A DNA stretch of 47,203 bases. Origin: CAYWBI01 sp964456445 (GTDB lineage Bacteria; Calditrichota; Calditrichia; Calditrichales; J004). Numbering within the stretch: position 1 is the first letter of the stretch; every line of letters starts with the position of its first letter. Shown here in pieces: positions 25,980-34,464 of this stretch. The notes under the pieces were generated by a model, which saw only the letters and a program-made list of their open reading frames with translations, searched no databases and was not told the DNA's origin. The stretch covers positions 1 through 47,203 of the forward strand of contig CAYWBI010000012.1 of the NCBI GenBank assembly GCA_964456445.1, written 5' to 3'. A program made the translations under genes and the position numbers.

Positions 25980-27110
25980 ATGTCTGAATTTTTGTTTTCA
26001 TCAGAATCTGTGACCGAAGGCCATCCTGATAAGATCGCCGATCAAATTTCCGATGCCGTGTTGGATGCTGTTTTAAAAGATGATCCCTTTGGCCGTGTGG
26101 CCTGCGAAACTTTTGTTACAACCGGACTGGCGCTTATTGGTGGTGAAATTACTACCGAAACATATGTGGATATTCCCAGTATCGCCCGCGATGTAATAAA
26201 GAACATTGGTTATACGGACGCTAACTACGGCTTCGATTATAAAACCTGCGCGGTGATGACGACCATCGATCAGCAGTCACCCGATATCGCCTTGGGCGTG
26301 GACAGGGCAGGCGCCGGTGACCAGGGCATGATGTTTGGCTATGCCAGCAATGAAACGGCTGAACTGATGCCCATGCCAATAGCCATGGCCCATCGTTTAA
26401 CGGCCAGGCTTGCCGAGGTACGTAAAACGGGTAAGTTAAGTTTTTTAAGACCGGATGGTAAATCTCAGGTTGCCGTGCGTTATAAAGACGGCAAACCGGT
26501 CGGTATTGAAAAGGTGGTGATTTCTACACAGCATGACGAAGATGTAACAAACGAAACCCTACGCGAAGCTATTATTGAAGAGGTCGTAAAAAAAGTTATC
26601 CCCGCAGGCCTGCTCAATTCCAATGTGGAATATTTTATAAATCCAACCGGGCGTTTTGTAATTGGCGGGCCACAAGGGGACGCAGGTTTGACCGGACGAA
26701 AAATTATTGTGGACACCTATGGTGGAACATACAGCCATGGCGGTGGCGCTTTTAGCGGCAAGGACCCCACAAAAGTGGACAGGAGTGCCGCCTATTTTGC
26801 CCGTTATGTTGCAAAAAATATCGTAGCTGCCGGTCTCGCCGATCGTTGCGGGCTACAGGTCGCTTATGCCATTGGGGTAGCGGAACCGGTCTCGCTGATG
26901 GTTGAGACTTTTGGCACGGGTAAAATAGATGATGCAACACTGGTAAAAAAGATCAACAAATTATTTGATTTTACACCAGGCGGGATTATCGAAGCTTTAA
27001 AATTAAGACGGCCAATTTATGGTAAAACCGCGGCCTATGGGCATTTTGGACGTAACCTGGATGAATTCACCTGGGAAAAAACGGATAAGGTAAACGTGTT
27101 AAAAAAATAA
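25980..27110 (+). CDS. metK: S-adenosylmethionine synthase
   Basis: Makes S-adenosylmethionine from ATP and methionine in the cytoplasm. The 376 residues include the signature GHPDKIADQISDAVLDA, the GAGDQGMMFGYA hexapeptide region and GGGAFSGKDPTKVDRSAAY. An AAGGAG lies five bases before the ATG, only 16 bp after the isomerase stop, and a terminator follows directly. No SAM riboswitch fits in this gap, so metK appears to be read through from the PTS operon. Confidence 0.97.
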   Translation: MSEFLFSSESVTEGHPDKIADQISDAVLDAVLKDDPFGRVACETFVTTGLALIGGEITTETYVDIPSIARDVIKNIGYTDANYGFDYKTCAVMTTIDQQSPDIALGVDRAGAGDQGMMFGYASNETAELMPMPIAMAHRLTARLAEVRKTGKLSFLRPDGKSQVAVRYKDGKPVGIEKVVISTQHDEDVTNETLREAIIEEVVKKVIPAGLLNSNVEYFINPTGRFVIGGPQGDAGLTGRKIIVDTYGGTYSHGGGAFSGKDPTKVDRSAAYFARYVAKNIVAAGLADRCGLQVAYAIGVAEPVSLMVETFGTGKIDDATLVKKINKLFDFTPGGIIEALKLRRPIYGKTAAYGHFGRNLDEFTWEKTDKVNVLKK

Positions 27111-27116
27111 ACATTG

Positions 27117-27140
27117 ACCCCGCTTTGCCGCGGGGTTTTT
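27117..27140 (+). terminator. Terminator after metK
   Basis: ACCCCGC (27117-27123) pairs with GCGGGGT (27130-27136) around a six-base loop and is followed by TTTTT. It closes the PTS-metK operon. Confidence 0.92.
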
Positions 27141-27222
27141 GGTTTTATGACCATAGAGAAACACAGCCATGCGTCTCTAAATTGTTATGTCTTGGTCTTT
27201 CATCATCATCAGGAACAAACCC

Positions 27223-28656
27223 ATGTATTCAAAAATATTCTTCAGCCTTCTTGCCATACTCGTTTTTATTTCGTGCTCGATCGATCCGGTAACCGGAAAA
27301 CGGACTTTTAATCTGGTATCCGAAGAGCAGGAAATAAATATGGGAAGAAAATACGATCCCCAAATACGTCAAATGTATGGTGTATATCAGGATAAAGTCC
27401 TGCAAAAATATGTAAATGATTTGGGGCAAAAACTTGCGGCGGTATCCCATCGCCCTAACCTGAAGTATGAAATAAAGGTTATGGACAGTCCGGTAGTAAA
27501 TGCTTTCGCCGTACCAGGTGGTTATGTGTATATTACGCGTGGGATTCTGGCTTATCTAAATAATGAGGCCGCCTTGGCGGGTGTTGTCGGACATGAAATC
27601 GGTCACATCGCCGCGCGCCATTCGGCTGAACAAATGAGTAAATCACAACTGATACAGGTAGGGCTTGGGCTGGGTGCGGCCCTTTCTGAAACTGTAGCGC
27701 AATATGCGGGTGTAGCACAGCAGGGGCTGGGTTTATTGTTCCTGAGTTTTGGCCGGGACGATGAGCGCGAAGCGGACCAGCTTGGGGTAGAGTACGCCAC
27801 TAAACTCGGTTACGATACACATCAGATGGCCGATTTTTTTAAGGTATTGGATAAAATGGGTAAGGATTCCGGTCAATCATTGCCCGATTTTCTTTCCACG
27901 CACCCCAATCCCGGAGAAAGGGTCGGCAATGTAAATAAACTGACGACACAATGGGAAAAGAAAGTAGGCGATAAAAAGTATGTTTTAAACCGGGACGCCT
28001 TCTATAAACATATAAACGGGATTGTTTTTGGGCCCGATCCGCGGCAGGGATTTGTAGAGAACAATGTTTTTTACCATCCGAAATTGCGTTTTCAATTTCC
28101 CGTGCCACAGGATTGGCATACCGAAAACCTGCCATCTCAAGTGCAGATGGTTTCGGGAAAAAAGAACGCTGTACTTGTTTTTAAACTGGATGAAAATCCA
28201 ACAGTACAATCAGCCGCAGATGCATTTATTACAAATAATAAACTACAGGTTATAAGTCGTAAAATTCATAATCGCAACGGGTATGCAGGAGCACAGATAG
28301 AAGCTACCGCTACAACACAACAGGGCGTTTTGCAATTGGCAGCAACTTTTATATGCGATGGGAAACGTGTTTATTCGCTTGTCGGTTATACCGGACAAGC
28401 ATCATATTCTGTCTATAAGACCTCCTTTTTAAATACCATGGACAATTTCCGTAAGTTGAAAGACCACTCCAAATTAAATCGTAAACCAATGCGCATCCGT
28501 ACCATAAAAATTAAAAAGGAAATGACAATAGACCAATTGTTGAAAAAATATAAGGTTGATCCAAAATTAAATCATCAACATGAACTGATAAATGGTTTGC
28601 GTAATATGGATACCCGTTTAACCGCGGGAAGCTGGATAAAAATAATCAGCCGATAA
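27223..28656 (+). CDS. M48 family zinc metalloprotease lipoprotein (BepA-like)
   Basis: A 477-residue envelope protease. The N-terminus has a lipoprotein signal ending in LVFISC. The catalytic motif is GHEIGHIAARH, with the third zinc ligand in DEREADQLGVEYA. PGGYVYITRGILAYLNNEAALAG is the strand-helix that precedes HExxH in this family. The C-terminal 150 residues (after about 300) are a separate domain ending in an IKKEMTIDQLLKKY...LTAGSWIKII stretch that resembles LysM-like or SH3-like modules seen in Ste24p-type bacterial proteins. The frame opens at 27187, but the ATG at 27223 directly precedes the signal sequence and has AGGAA upstream. A role in outer-membrane protein quality control is inferred from BepA. 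Confidence 0.88.
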   Translation: MYSKIFFSLLAILVFISCSIDPVTGKRTFNLVSEEQEINMGRKYDPQIRQMYGVYQDKVLQKYVNDLGQKLAAVSHRPNLKYEIKVMDSPVVNAFAVPGGYVYITRGILAYLNNEAALAGVVGHEIGHIAARHSAEQMSKSQLIQVGLGLGAALSETVAQYAGVAQQGLGLLFLSFGRDDEREADQLGVEYATKLGYDTHQMADFFKVLDKMGKDSGQSLPDFLSTHPNPGERVGNVNKLTTQWEKKVGDKKYVLNRDAFYKHINGIVFGPDPRQGFVENNVFYHPKLRFQFPVPQDWHTENLPSQVQMVSGKKNAVLVFKLDENPTVQSAADAFITNNKLQVISRKIHNRNGYAGAQIEATATTQQGVLQLAATFICDGKRVYSLVGYTGQASYSVYKTSFLNTMDNFRKLKDHSKLNRKPMRIRTIKIKKEMTIDQLLKKYKVDPKLNHQHELINGLRNMDTRLTAGSWIKIISR

Positions 28657-28771
28657 CACATACCGGAAATACAATCAGGGCACAAACGGCCCTAAACAGA
28701 TATGAACTTTTGTTTTTAAAGACAATGATCACATCGTTCTACAAACATATTCAAAAAAAGACGCCTGCTAA

Positions 28772-29419
28772 ATGGATAAAATAAAATATTACCCGCCGCT
28801 CGAAGAAAAGATAAATATATACTCACATTCCCTTGGGTTAGTTGTAAGCATATTTGCCCTGGCCCTGTTAGTTGTGCGGGCCAGCGTACACGGCACCGTG
28901 TGGCATATTGTTAGCTTTACGATTTTTGGGGTAAGTTTAATCGTTCTCTACGCTGCTTCGACATTTTATCACCATTCCCGGAAACCGGAAAGCAGGGCAC
29001 GGTTACGCATCTTTGACCATGCTTCAATTTATATCCTGATAGCGGGCACTTATACGCCATACACGCTTGTTACTCTTCACGGTGCAATCGGCTGGGTCCT
29101 GTTCGGCGTTACCTGGGGTTTTGCGCTTACGGGCATAGTTCTTAAAATATTTTTTACTGGTAAATATAATTTGCTTTCAACCCTGATGTATGTATTCATG
29201 GGCTGGGGTATTATATTTGCTGTTAAACCACTATTGGAAAATTTATCGTCCGATGGTTTGTTTTGGCTGATAGCCGGTGGAATTTCCTATACGGCCGGGG
29301 CAGTTTTATATGGTATCAAAAAAATAAAATTCAATCATGCCATATTTCATATTTTTGTTTTAGTGGGAAGTCTTTGTCATTTTATATCTATCTATTTTTA
29401 TGTTTTACCGGCTGCGTAA
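28772..29419 (+). CDS. Hemolysin III / PAQR family membrane protein
   Basis: A 215-residue seven-helix membrane protein of the PAQR (hemolysin III, adiponectin-receptor-like) family. The zinc-site residues of the family are visible: AASTFYHHS, the Asp in IFDHASIYILIAGTYTP, and HAIFHIFVLVGSLCHF at the end. Bacterial members have been linked to membrane lipid homeostasis; hemolysis is a historic label. It ends convergently to the thioredoxin gene with 87 bp between. Confidence 0.92.
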   Translation: MDKIKYYPPLEEKINIYSHSLGLVVSIFALALLVVRASVHGTVWHIVSFTIFGVSLIVLYAASTFYHHSRKPESRARLRIFDHASIYILIAGTYTPYTLVTLHGAIGWVLFGVTWGFALTGIVLKIFFTGKYNLLSTLMYVFMGWGIIFAVKPLLENLSSDGLFWLIAGGISYTAGAVLYGIKKIKFNHAIFHIFVLVGSLCHFISIYFYVLPAA

Positions 29420-29506
29420 CACACTTTTATGCCGTCATTGTTACTTGAAAAAAAAAGTGTTTCTTAACCGTCATCGGTCTTTTTAGCATGATTCTAGAAA
29501 AAAAAA

Positions 29507-29887
29507 TCAGCGCTTAAAGGGCCAGCGGAAAAGCCCTTTTATTTCCATCTTTATCGCTTTAGCTTCGGACAGGTTTTTTAACTTGTCGATTTTCTTTGTT
29601 AAGACATTAATAGGCGTAGTTCCCGTTTTCCGAAACACAAGCCGGCCGTGACTAAAAAATAACAAGGTCGGCAGGCCAAAAACTTTGTAATTCTTGAGCA
29701 GCCCACGGTTCTCATCGCCATTTACATTAAAAAAGTGGTATTCATTTTTTAGTTCCCCGGCCATTTTTTGCATGTGCGGCGTCATGGCCTTACAGTTATG
29801 GCACCATGGGGCCCAAACAAAAACCAGCGCCGGTTGCATAGGCGTAAGCACATCTTTTGTAAAGGTTGTCTCGGTTGTTTCCCGCAT
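29507..29887 (-). CDS. Thioredoxin-like protein
   Basis: A 126-residue thioredoxin-fold protein with an active site WAPWCHNCKAM and the cis-Pro in FGLPTLLFF. No signal peptide is visible, so it should act in the cytoplasm as a disulfide reductase. CHNC differs from the CGPC of standard thioredoxin, which would shift its redox potential. It begins 15 bp after the ABC-F gene on the same strand and is probably co-transcribed with it. Confidence 0.88.
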   Translation of the reverse strand: MRETTETTFTKDVLTPMQPALVFVWAPWCHNCKAMTPHMQKMAGELKNEYHFFNVNGDENRGLLKNYKVFGLPTLLFFSHGRLVFRKTGTTPINVLTKKIDKLKNLSEAKAIKMEIKGLFRWPFKR

Positions 29888-29902
29888 TGCGCGTTTATCC
29901 TT

Positions 29903-31522
29903 TTAAGCCATGGCGCTTTGTTTATTGGCACTTTTTTCCAGGTAATCCTCAAAATTACCTGTGTAATCGATGAGGCCGTTTGGTGTAAATTCAAGTATGC
30001 GCGTGGCAATGGATGAGACAATTTCCCGGTCATGGCTGACCATAATAATAGTGCCCGGGTACATTTCCAAAGCCGTATTTAGCGATTCGATGGATTCCAT
30101 ATCGAGGTGATTGGTGGGTTCATCAAAAAAGAGTACATTGGGTTGTTGCAACATAAGTTTTCCAAACATCATCCGCGCTTGTTCACCACCGGATAATACC
30201 CGTACGGATTTTTCTACATCATGCCGTTTGAACAATAGTTTCCCCAGGGCCCCGCGAACCACCTGATCGTCATCTTCGGGCTTTTTCCATTGTGACATCC
30301 AGGTAAAAACATCGAGGTCGCTGTCAAATTCAGATGCATTGTCTTGGGCAAAGTAACCGAATTGTGCATTATCCGAAATTTTGATCTGACCGGTATCCGT
30401 CTGTAGCTCTCCGAGAAGAGAGCGAAGTAACGTAGTTTTTCCGGCGCCATTGGGGCCGATGATGGCGATTTTCTCACCGACCGGCACCATCAAATCAAGC
30501 TTCTTAAACAGCGGGCCTTCATCAAAGCCCTTGGAAATGTTTTTTGCTTCCAACGCTACCCGGTACATTTTCTTCTGCTGCTCAAAACGGATAAACGGAT
30601 TGACCCGGCTGGATGGTTTCACTTCGTCCAGTTTTATTTTTTCGATTTGTTTTTGGCGGGAGGTTGCCTGGCGCGCTTTGGATGCATTGGCAGAAAAGCG
30701 GCTTACAAAGGCCTGAAGTTCAGCAATCTGGGCTTTCTTTTTGGCATTGTCGGTCAACAATCGGTTGCGTGACTGCATGGCGGCAGTCATATATTCGTCA
30801 TAGTTCCCGGGGAAAAGACGAAGCTCTCCATAATCCAAATCGGCCATGTGTGTACACACACTGTTCAGAAAATGTCTGTCATGGGAAATAATGACCATGG
30901 TTGAATTACGTTGGTTGAGCACGTCTTCAAGCCAACTGATGGTATTGATGTCAAGGTGGTTGGTCGGCTCATCCAATAATAAAATGTCAGGATCGGCAAA
31001 TAGTGCCTGCGCCAGGAGTACCCGCAACTTCCATCCTGGGGCCACGGCGCTCATTGGTCCGTCATGTTGCTCAATGGGGATGCCCGCGCCAAGCAGCAAT
31101 TCTCCGGCAATGGCTTCGGCTGCATAGCCATCCATCTCAGCGAATTGCATCTCTAAGTCCCCAACGAGCATACCCTCTTCCTCGCTCAGTTCCGGTTTGT
31201 CATAGAGCCGCTCCCGTTCCTGTCGAATGTCCCATAATTTTTTATGGCCCATAATCACCGTGTCCAAAACGGAAAATTCTTCAAAGGCAAACTGGTCCTG
31301 CCCCAATTTACCGACGCGGATGTTTGGGCTAATGGAGACGTAGCCGGCAGTCGGCTCCAACTCAGCGGTTAAAATTTTCATAAAAGTTGATTTGCCACTG
31401 CCGTTGGCACCAATCAAGCCGTAACGGTTGCCGTCACTAAATTTGATGGAAATATTTTCAAAAAGTGGTTTTTCACCAAACTGCATGGTAATGTTATGTG
31501 TCGAGATCAATAGATGCTCCAT
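29903..31522 (-). CDS. ABC-F family ATPase, YbiT type
   Basis: A 539-residue soluble protein with two ABC ATPase domains, of the ABC-F class that acts on ribosomes. Walker A motifs are IGANGSGKS and IGPNGAGKT; Walker B regions read LLLDEPTNHLD and LFFDEPTNHLD. The second signature is intact (LSGGEQARMM) while the first is the divergent AVAPGWKLRV seen in E. coli YbiT. Long stretches (GNRYGLIGANGSGKSTFMKI, FAEEF-like QDQFAFEEF, FVSRFSANASK) agree with YbiT almost residue for residue as I recall it. The frame opens at 31567, but the ATG at 31522 matches the family start. No transmembrane domain, so it is not a transporter. Confidence 0.93.
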   Translation of the reverse strand: MEHLLISTHNITMQFGEKPLFENISIKFSDGNRYGLIGANGSGKSTFMKILTAELEPTAGYVSISPNIRVGKLGQDQFAFEEFSVLDTVIMGHKKLWDIRQERERLYDKPELSEEEGMLVGDLEMQFAEMDGYAAEAIAGELLLGAGIPIEQHDGPMSAVAPGWKLRVLLAQALFADPDILLLDEPTNHLDINTISWLEDVLNQRNSTMVIISHDRHFLNSVCTHMADLDYGELRLFPGNYDEYMTAAMQSRNRLLTDNAKKKAQIAELQAFVSRFSANASKARQATSRQKQIEKIKLDEVKPSSRVNPFIRFEQQKKMYRVALEAKNISKGFDEGPLFKKLDLMVPVGEKIAIIGPNGAGKTTLLRSLLGELQTDTGQIKISDNAQFGYFAQDNASEFDSDLDVFTWMSQWKKPEDDDQVVRGALGKLLFKRHDVEKSVRVLSGGEQARMMFGKLMLQQPNVLFFDEPTNHLDMESIESLNTALEMYPGTIIMVSHDREIVSSIATRILEFTPNGLIDYTGNFEDYLEKSANKQSAMA

Positions 31523-31748
31523 AAATATAAATAAGTTAAACAAGGTCTTTATGCAAAAGGCGCTCAATGTACGGAATTTCGGATGGATAGGAAATAGCTG
31601 TGGCTTGATAGTTGAAGAATTTTATGTTAAAATATCATAATTTAACGCCTACTTGTCTTTTTCTCTAAATTTATTCCAAATCAGTGTATGTATTGTTTAG
31701 TCCAATATGGGATAAATTGAGCTAAATTTAAAAATTCTAATTTATATA

Positions 31749-31777
31749 TTGACCAGGGATTTCGACTATGGTATGAT
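31749..31777 (+). promoter_or_regulatory. Sigma70-like promoter of the cytochrome operon
   Basis: TTGACC (31749-31754), a 17-base spacer and TATGAT (31772-31777) are close to the consensus. Transcription would begin near 31784, giving a leader of about 53 bases before the cytochrome b start at 31837. It is the clearest promoter in the window. Confidence 0.65.
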
Positions 31778-31836
31778 TCTTGTTGTACCGCGGGTTTAAT
31801 TTACTCAGCATTGCCGGCTTATTTATAAGGAATCGA

Positions 31837-32697
31837 ATGTTCAAATTGCTCAAATATCTTCTCTATACCGTGGCCCTTACGGCTATCGGATATGTTTTAC
31901 TTACCCATTGGGATTATTATAGCATGGCCTATGGCCTCCGACCACGACACCCGGATTATAAATTATTAAAACCCGGGGGGCTGCTTGGGCACGGAATGGG
32001 CATTGTTGGTTCCGGGATGATGCTTCTATTGCTCCTTTACTCTTTGCGTAAGCGAACACATCTGTTTGGCAAGCATGGCGCCATTGGCCGCTGGCTGGAT
32101 ATCCATATATTTTTTGGCACCATCGGACCATTAATGATTGTACTGCATTCCACTTTTAAACTAAACGGTATTGTATCGGTAAGTTTTTGGTCGATGCTGA
32201 TGGTTGCATTGAGTGGTTTTGTCGGCCGTTATCTTTATATCCAGATACCGCGCACCATTAAAGGGCAGGAATTATCCTTAAAGGAAACCGAACAAAAGAA
32301 TAAATTACTGGTCACCCACATGCACGACGAATACGGGCTTGAGCAAACGGAAGTGGCTAAACTTGAAGCTGCCATTGCCATAAAGAACCCAAGCCGTTCC
32401 ATGTGGCTGATAGTATTTTCTATGCTCTTCGCCGATATCATGCGGCCCCTGCGCCTGATTGCTATCCGGCGTCAGTTAAAACGCCGTTTGCAGATACCAT
32501 CAAAAAAGGCCAAACAATTGATTGCACTGATTACAGAAAAAACTTTGGCCGACAGACGAATAAACCAGTGGAAAAAGGTGCATAAACTGTTCCATTACTG
32601 GCATGTTTTTCATAAACCCTTTGCTGTGATCATGTATGTGATCATGTTCGTACATGTTGGGATAACGGTCTGGCTTGGTTATACTTGGGTGTTTTAA
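31837..32697 (+). CDS. Probable di-heme membrane cytochrome b
   Basis: A 286-residue membrane protein without a family I can name. Five hydrophobic segments are visible, near residues 5-22, 48-70, 86-106, 115-135 and 260-282, plus a weaker one near 192-205. His90 and His104 lie 14 residues apart in one helix, and His259 and His273 lie 14 apart in another. Fourteen-residue spacing in two helices is the arrangement by which classical b-type cytochromes hold two hemes. A basic cytoplasmic loop lies between. The frame opens at 31780, on the predicted transcription start, so the ATG at 31837 with AAGGAA upstream is chosen. As first gene of the multiheme cluster it would exchange electrons between quinone and periplasmic cytochromes; this role is inferred. 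Confidence 0.7.
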   Translation: MFKLLKYLLYTVALTAIGYVLLTHWDYYSMAYGLRPRHPDYKLLKPGGLLGHGMGIVGSGMMLLLLLYSLRKRTHLFGKHGAIGRWLDIHIFFGTIGPLMIVLHSTFKLNGIVSVSFWSMLMVALSGFVGRYLYIQIPRTIKGQELSLKETEQKNKLLVTHMHDEYGLEQTEVAKLEAAIAIKNPSRSMWLIVFSMLFADIMRPLRLIAIRRQLKRRLQIPSKKAKQLIALITEKTLADRRINQWKKVHKLFHYWHVFHKPFAVIMYVIMFVHVGITVWLGYTWVF

Positions 32698-32779
32698 GCC
32701 AGATAATGTCGAAACCGTTATAAACATACTTTAACCCCTTATACACGTAACTCATAATATTTGGATTGGAAAGTATCGA

Positions 32780-34438
32780 ATGAAAACTGTTATCTATTTG
32801 CTGACGTTATCAATTGTAACGCTCCATGCCCAACTTTCTCCGGGCGATTTGCACCACAGTCATGCAAATTTGGAAGGCGTGGAAAATTGTACCAAATGCC
32901 ATGAAAGCGGTAAAAAACTCAATTCACAAAAATGTCTGAGTTGTCATACGATTTTAAAGGATGAGATTAAGGCAAACAAAGGATTACATTCGGGTAATGA
33001 TTTTAAACAATGTGCCGGTTGCCATATAGAACATCAGGGACGCGACCAGGAATTGATCTATTGGAAAAATGGGAAAGAAAAATTTGACCATACGCAGACC
33101 AGTTACAAACTGACTGGGAAACATCGGGGACTTAAATGTGAAAAATGCCATAATGCAAACAATATTGGCACACCTAAAAGATTGACCGATAAAAAGAAAA
33201 AACTGGATCAAACCTTTTTAGGGCTTGACCGTTCATGTCTAACTTGTCACCGGGACGAGCACCGTGGGCAGATGGATAAAAAATGTGAAAAATGCCATGA
33301 TATGAAAGGATGGAAACCCGCGCCAAAGTTCAATCATAATAAGACTAAGTACCCGTTAACCGGTTTACACAAAAAAGTTGAATGCGATAAATGCCATAAA
33401 ACGATAATTGACAATAAATTTCCTAAAAACGCTGATTATCTAAAATTCGCCGGGGTCAGGTTCAACAATTGCCTCAGTTGCCATAAAGATGAACACCGGG
33501 GAAAATTTGGCAAAAACTGTACGACCTGTCATAATACATCCGGTTGGAAGAAATATAACAAAAACACGTTTAACCACAGCAAAACCAATTTTCCCTTAAA
33601 GGGCAAACATGCGCTATTAGCATGTGCAAAATGCCATACGCCCGGAAAACCGCTAAAAATCAAGGCATTCCAACAGTGCAAAAATTGTCATAAAGATGTG
33701 CACCAGGGGCAATTTTTGCACAGAAAAAAAAATGGGGCCTGTGAAGAATGCCATACGGTAAATTCTTTTTCACCACCTAAATTTTCAATAGAGATGCACA
33801 ACTTAACGCATTATGCACTCGAAGGCAGTCATTTGGCAATTCCTTGTATTGCCTGTCATAAAAAAGAAGCTGTCCATAAGGGACAGGCACGGACCGTCCG
33901 TTTTCAGTTTTCCTCCACACAGTGTATCGATTGCCATAAGGACCCGCATGAAGGCAAACTTAAAAAATATATAAAGAAGAAATCGCTTTTGACGGGCAAG
34001 GCAGGGTGCGCTTATTGTCATACGGTCGAATCTTTTAGCGCTGTTACATTTGATCATTCGCCTACAAAATTCCCTTTAATCGGCCGGCATAAGGCTGCGG
34101 GATGTGTATCCTGCCATAAAGATGAAAAAGCCCGCAAAGGCAGACGATGGAAATTTAAAAATATAAAAAGCACATGTGCGTCCTGTCATAAAGATCAACA
34201 TCGGGGCCAATTGGCTGATCGATCTGGAAATACGGATTGTGCCCGCTGCCATACCCCAACGGATTGGCTGGCAGAGAAATTTAACCATGACCGGGACGCC
34301 CGTTTTAAGTTAAAAGGTGCGCATGAAAATGTGGATTGCAAAGCCTGTCATAAACCCTTTGTAAAAGATGGAACGAAAATTGTAAAGTATAAGCCCTTAA
34401 AATCCCAATGTGAAGCCTGCCATGGGAATAAAGGTTAA
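32780..34438 (+). CDS. 20-heme periplasmic cytochrome c, lysine-rich
   Basis: A 552-residue secreted protein (signal peptide ending LHAQ) with 20 CxxCH heme-attachment motifs by hand count. About six of these follow the pattern F(D/N)H..T.(F/Y).L.G.H......C..CH, whose extra histidines are probable distal heme ligands. Other pairs appear as CHKDEHRG..., giving a regular alternation. The protein is very rich in Lys, unlike the Asp/Asn/Ser-rich cytochromes encoded downstream, so it should be basic. It starts 82 bp after the cytochrome b gene and is likely the first soluble electron acceptor or donor for it. It is distantly related to the next three genes. Soluble periplasmic location is inferred. 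Confidence 0.93.
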   Translation: MKTVIYLLTLSIVTLHAQLSPGDLHHSHANLEGVENCTKCHESGKKLNSQKCLSCHTILKDEIKANKGLHSGNDFKQCAGCHIEHQGRDQELIYWKNGKEKFDHTQTSYKLTGKHRGLKCEKCHNANNIGTPKRLTDKKKKLDQTFLGLDRSCLTCHRDEHRGQMDKKCEKCHDMKGWKPAPKFNHNKTKYPLTGLHKKVECDKCHKTIIDNKFPKNADYLKFAGVRFNNCLSCHKDEHRGKFGKNCTTCHNTSGWKKYNKNTFNHSKTNFPLKGKHALLACAKCHTPGKPLKIKAFQQCKNCHKDVHQGQFLHRKKNGACEECHTVNSFSPPKFSIEMHNLTHYALEGSHLAIPCIACHKKEAVHKGQARTVRFQFSSTQCIDCHKDPHEGKLKKYIKKKSLLTGKAGCAYCHTVESFSAVTFDHSPTKFPLIGRHKAAGCVSCHKDEKARKGRRWKFKNIKSTCASCHKDQHRGQLADRSGNTDCARCHTPTDWLAEKFNHDRDARFKLKGAHENVDCKACHKPFVKDGTKIVKYKPLKSQCEACHGNKG

Positions 34439-34464
34439 TTTCGGTACATAATGCGGAATCTTCT

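Noticed and set aside
29903..31522. Transporter role for the ABC protein
   Set aside because: Two ATPase domains in one soluble chain with no membrane segments or membrane partner; the ABC-F class is not involved in transport.
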